This document shows positions 61,620 to 64,000 of a stretch of 64,000 bases of DNA, piece by piece; positions within the stretch are counted from its first letter, which is position 1; the number at the start of each line of letters is the position of its first letter. This stretch comes from Lindgomyces ingoldianus (lineage: Eukaryota > Ascomycota > Dothideomycetes > Pleosporales > Lindgomycetaceae): the NCBI RefSeq assembly GCF_010093535.1, contig NW_022985179.1, positions 190,395-254,394 of the forward strand, read 5' to 3'. Under the pieces are notes generated by a model that saw nothing but the letters and a program-made list of their open reading frames with translations, was not told the origin of the DNA and did no database searches. The position numbers and the translations under genes were made by a program.

Positions 61620-62213
61620 TGTTATAATTTTTACTTTAAAAAGCACTTAGGTCTAATAATATTCCTAGAGGATAATAAGACAGATAGAAGGGGCTAATCT
61701 AGTAGGGTGTACAGTCCTATGTACAGGCTATTAGGCTAATAGAGGCTTATGTAGAATAACTAGATTATAGTTTACCCTATGTGCAGCAGTAAGGAGGCTA
61801 GAGTTAAACAGTCCTTATTAGACAGGGTTAGAGGTATATATAGTGCAAGATATATAAATAGTATTATAGCTCTTTAAAAAGCTAAATGCTACTTAGTCTA
61901 TGTAATAAATAAACTAAATGTTAAACACGCCTCCTAAAGGTTGTTTAATGTAGGAACTATATACATGTGCTAGGGCGCTAAGGGGAGTGGGAGGAGTCTA
62001 TAGGAGCCTGCTAAGGAGAGCTCCTTAAGCTCCCTTAAGCTCCCTCTAATACGCGGCCTGTTTCCCTATTAGACAACGCATTCTTCCGTGATTGCGGGCA
62101 GCCGCGCTGCCTCCGTGCCCTCCGATTGGTCCGCAAGCGAGCCCTGTTCCAATTCAGCTAGATTGTGGAGCACTGCTGGTGGAGTTACGCTGGTCCAACC
62201 ATAGACCGTAACA
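61620..62213 (-). repeat. right LTR (5' LTR) of the gypsy element at 54535
   Basis: Inner half mutated (TTTTTACTTTAAAAAGCACT at its start), outer half preserved with many CpGs (CCGTGATTGCGGGCAGCCGC). Confidence 0.88.
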
Positions 62214-64000
62214 TTATAGTGTATAACTTAATAAGGCATAAAAGTTAGATTTTTAACTTTTACTTTATATAAAAAGTAAAAAGCAAAATAACTTAACTAT
62301 ATAAGAAATTCTACCTAGTGTTTACTAGCTACTTAGATAAAATAAAATAAAAATTCTTACTTAGTTACTAACTATTTAAAGAATAAGCTAAAAACTACTT
62401 TTAGCTATAAGAGTAAGCTTAAGAGCTATGTATAAAATGCATTTTAAACTACATAATATTACATAAGTATATATTTAATTAATAGATAAGCTTATGCGCA
62501 CGCTGTACATAAAGCTACTAAAGAAGATACGCTAGAGCTTTCTACTAAATATAATACTCTAGGTTGTATAACTCTTATATAGAGCTGCTAAATTAGGACT
62601 GTATTAGTTTAAGACATATTATAGCTACTATAAAGAAAAGCTACGCATGCATATCTTTTTATATAACCCCTACTTTTTAATTACTAATAAAGAAGAGCAC
62701 ACTTTTAGTATTACTAGCTTATAAATAAATAACACTTTAAGCATTATAATAAAGAATTTTATATAAAAAGAAAAAAAAACTATAAAAAGTAAAGTTTTAT
62801 ATAAAAGGTAAAACTATTTTAGTAGAAAAGTAGCTTATTAAGTTTAATAGTAAAAAGATTAAACTTACACATAATATAGTAGTTTTTACTTAAAAAAAAT
62901 AAGTAAACTACCTTTATATAATTAACTTAAAGAATAAAGATGCTATATAATAATATGTTAAGTAATATATAAAAAAAGTATATATTATATTTATATATTA
63001 ACTAAAGGTAGTATTTAACTTATTTATTACTGTATAAACTATAGACTTTTTATATAATAATATTAATACACTTAACACATAAATCTAATAGCAGATAGAT
63101 AATAGTAAGTGTAGTCTTACTTTTTTACTATTATAGCTTAATTATGCAAAGCTATTTATCTTTATAAATAAATTATTTACTAATAATAAAAACTTTAGCT
63201 TATAGCTAGAATTCTTAATTATATTAAGTAATAAAAACTATATAAAGTAAAGTAACTACTTTAAAATACTAAGTAACATTATACACTAGAATTCTACTAA
63301 GTGTAAAAGAGTAACTAGAAGTGTTCTTACTAGCAAACTATATAAAATAGTTAAAGAGTTTAATAATGTAATTACTTTTAGTATAACTTTATAGTAAATT
63401 ATATAAACACTTAAACTACTACTAATTTTAGTAGTAATCTACATAGATTTAAACTTTTTATATAATTACTTTATTAAGCTTAGCACTACTAGTAAAAAGT
63501 AACTTATAATTAATATTATGTTACTTTATAAATTATATTAAAAAAAATTACTAAAATTAAGTAAATTAATAGTAAAAATAACTTAGTAGATGTATATATA
63601 AAAAAAACACTAAATTAAGCTTTTTAATTATTAGTCTTAACTAACTACCTCTCTGTCTAGATAGAAGCATCTGTAGACTAGCTAAATTCTATGCGCAAAG
63701 ATGCCTTAAACTAACTAGACTAACAACGCCTTTATATAAAGCCTATTTTTTTATATTATTTTTTTTTTATATTATACACACTTATTTTTATTATTATAAG
63801 AATCTGTCACTGCTAGCACTATATAAAAAAAGAAAAGAGCTAGAGAACTATACAGTAGAGCTTAGAAAGTAAAGAATAAAAAAGAAAAGAGCTATTTACA
63901 TAGCACAACTAGCCTATTTTAATGTACAGTATTACTAGAGGCAAGTCTAAACAAATAAGGTAGAGAAAAGGTAAAATGTAATTAGATAGACCTACATAGA

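Larger units (their letters stand above)
54535..62213 (-). mobile_element. Ty3/gypsy retrotransposon relic, second family, nested in copia C
   Basis: LTRs 54535-55138 (604 bp) and 61620-62213 (594 bp), with a perfect 5-bp duplication TTATA (54530-54534 and 62214-62218). The sequence directly right of the left LTR is a polypurine tract on the minus strand (GGGAGGAGGGG), so the element reads right to left. Minus-strand relics in order: a zinc knuckle (about 60440-60490, KKVGHFC motif), protease with LALIDSRCTF (about 59110-59160, Gly of DSG mutated to Arg), reverse transcriptase (about 57900-58220, YLDNVFIY for YLDDVxIY), RNase H (about 57450-57650), integrase with its CNIC zinc-site half (about 56920) and DDE region, and a possible chromodomain (about 55900-55980). 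All frames are broken. Not the same family as the element at 46668. Confidence 0.88.
43638..64000 (+). mobile_element. Ty1/copia-type retrotransposon relic, copy C, split by three nested elements
   Basis: The 5' LTR begins at 43638 (TGTCTGTACACAG), the reverse complement of the right ends of copies A and B. Similarity runs on in pieces: 43638-45209, 46342-46667, 52333-54534 and 62214-64000. The zinc-finger-like motif is near 52470-52515 and a copia-type RNase H near 63100-63680 (KCKRVTRSVL-like block retained around 63300). The last bases match 7110-7210 of copy B, so the 3' LTR should start within about 60 bp beyond the window. Without the insertions, roughly 5.9 kb of the element is present. 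Only one unit of the 116-bp sequence that is doubled in A and B occurs here (about 44090-44215). All frames are closed by RIP-type stops. Confidence 0.82.

Noticed and set aside
1..64000. Starship captain (tyrosine recombinase), CRISPR array, rRNA or tRNA genes
   Set aside because: I looked for a captain-like gene at the island edges, evenly spaced repeats, and tRNA T-arm signatures, and saw none. GGATTCGAAAT-like strings near 18782 lack the rest of a tRNA.

Overview
This window comes from a filamentous ascomycete (Pezizomycotina). The spliced genes have short introns with GT...AG ends and, where seen, a branch site close to CTAAC. The proteins belong to standard fungal families. The flanks carry RIP-type decay: C-to-T and G-to-A changes, loss of CpG, excess TpA, and stop codons where Trp, Gln or Arg codons are expected. 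A closer placement (Leotiomycete-like?) would be a guess.

Layout. (1) 1-16.3 kb is an AT-rich block with no intact gene. It holds two copies of a Ty1/copia-type element (A, about 277-7054; B, 7055-13252, both minus strand) that appear to share one LTR in a tandem dimer. Fot1/pogo-type DNA transposons are nested inside and beside them (3706-5571, 13253-14601, 14602-14938, 14939-16035). A 10-N scaffold gap at 12930 looks spurious. (2) 16.3-39.4 kb is a GC-normal island. Its left part carries two hAT-like elements of one family (17104-18000 and 20311-23580) with perfect 8-bp target duplications; the larger holds an undecayed solo LTR. To the right lie the supported genes: NOP16 (minus), a divergently transcribed ZIP/Ke4 zinc transporter (plus), a DHA2-type MFS transporter, and a small Cys-rich membrane-anchored protein. 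A broken type-B carboxylesterase follows. (3) 39.4-42.7 kb holds a coding-less LTR element with matching TSDs, containing a solo LTR of its own family and a 10-bp minisatellite, then a 604-bp Tc1/mariner deletion derivative. (4) 43.6-64 kb is a third copia copy (C, plus strand) running off the window. It is split by a Fot1-like element (45210-46341) and two Ty3/gypsy elements (46668-52332 plus; 54535-62213 minus), each with a recoverable TSD.

The supported genes do not form a pathway. NOP16 and the zinc transporter share a 282-bp divergent promoter. The rest looks like a gene-poor island edge being worn down by insertion and RIP.

The most unusual signal is a polarity of decay within LTR pairs. 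In three separate LTR elements the outer end of each LTR is nearly undecayed, while the matching inner end of its partner is RIP-mutated. The hAT and Fot1 elements also keep GC-rich ends around decayed interiors, and the LTR shared by copia A and B is more decayed than the outer LTRs. This suggests that RIP weakens toward the edge of the duplicated tract.
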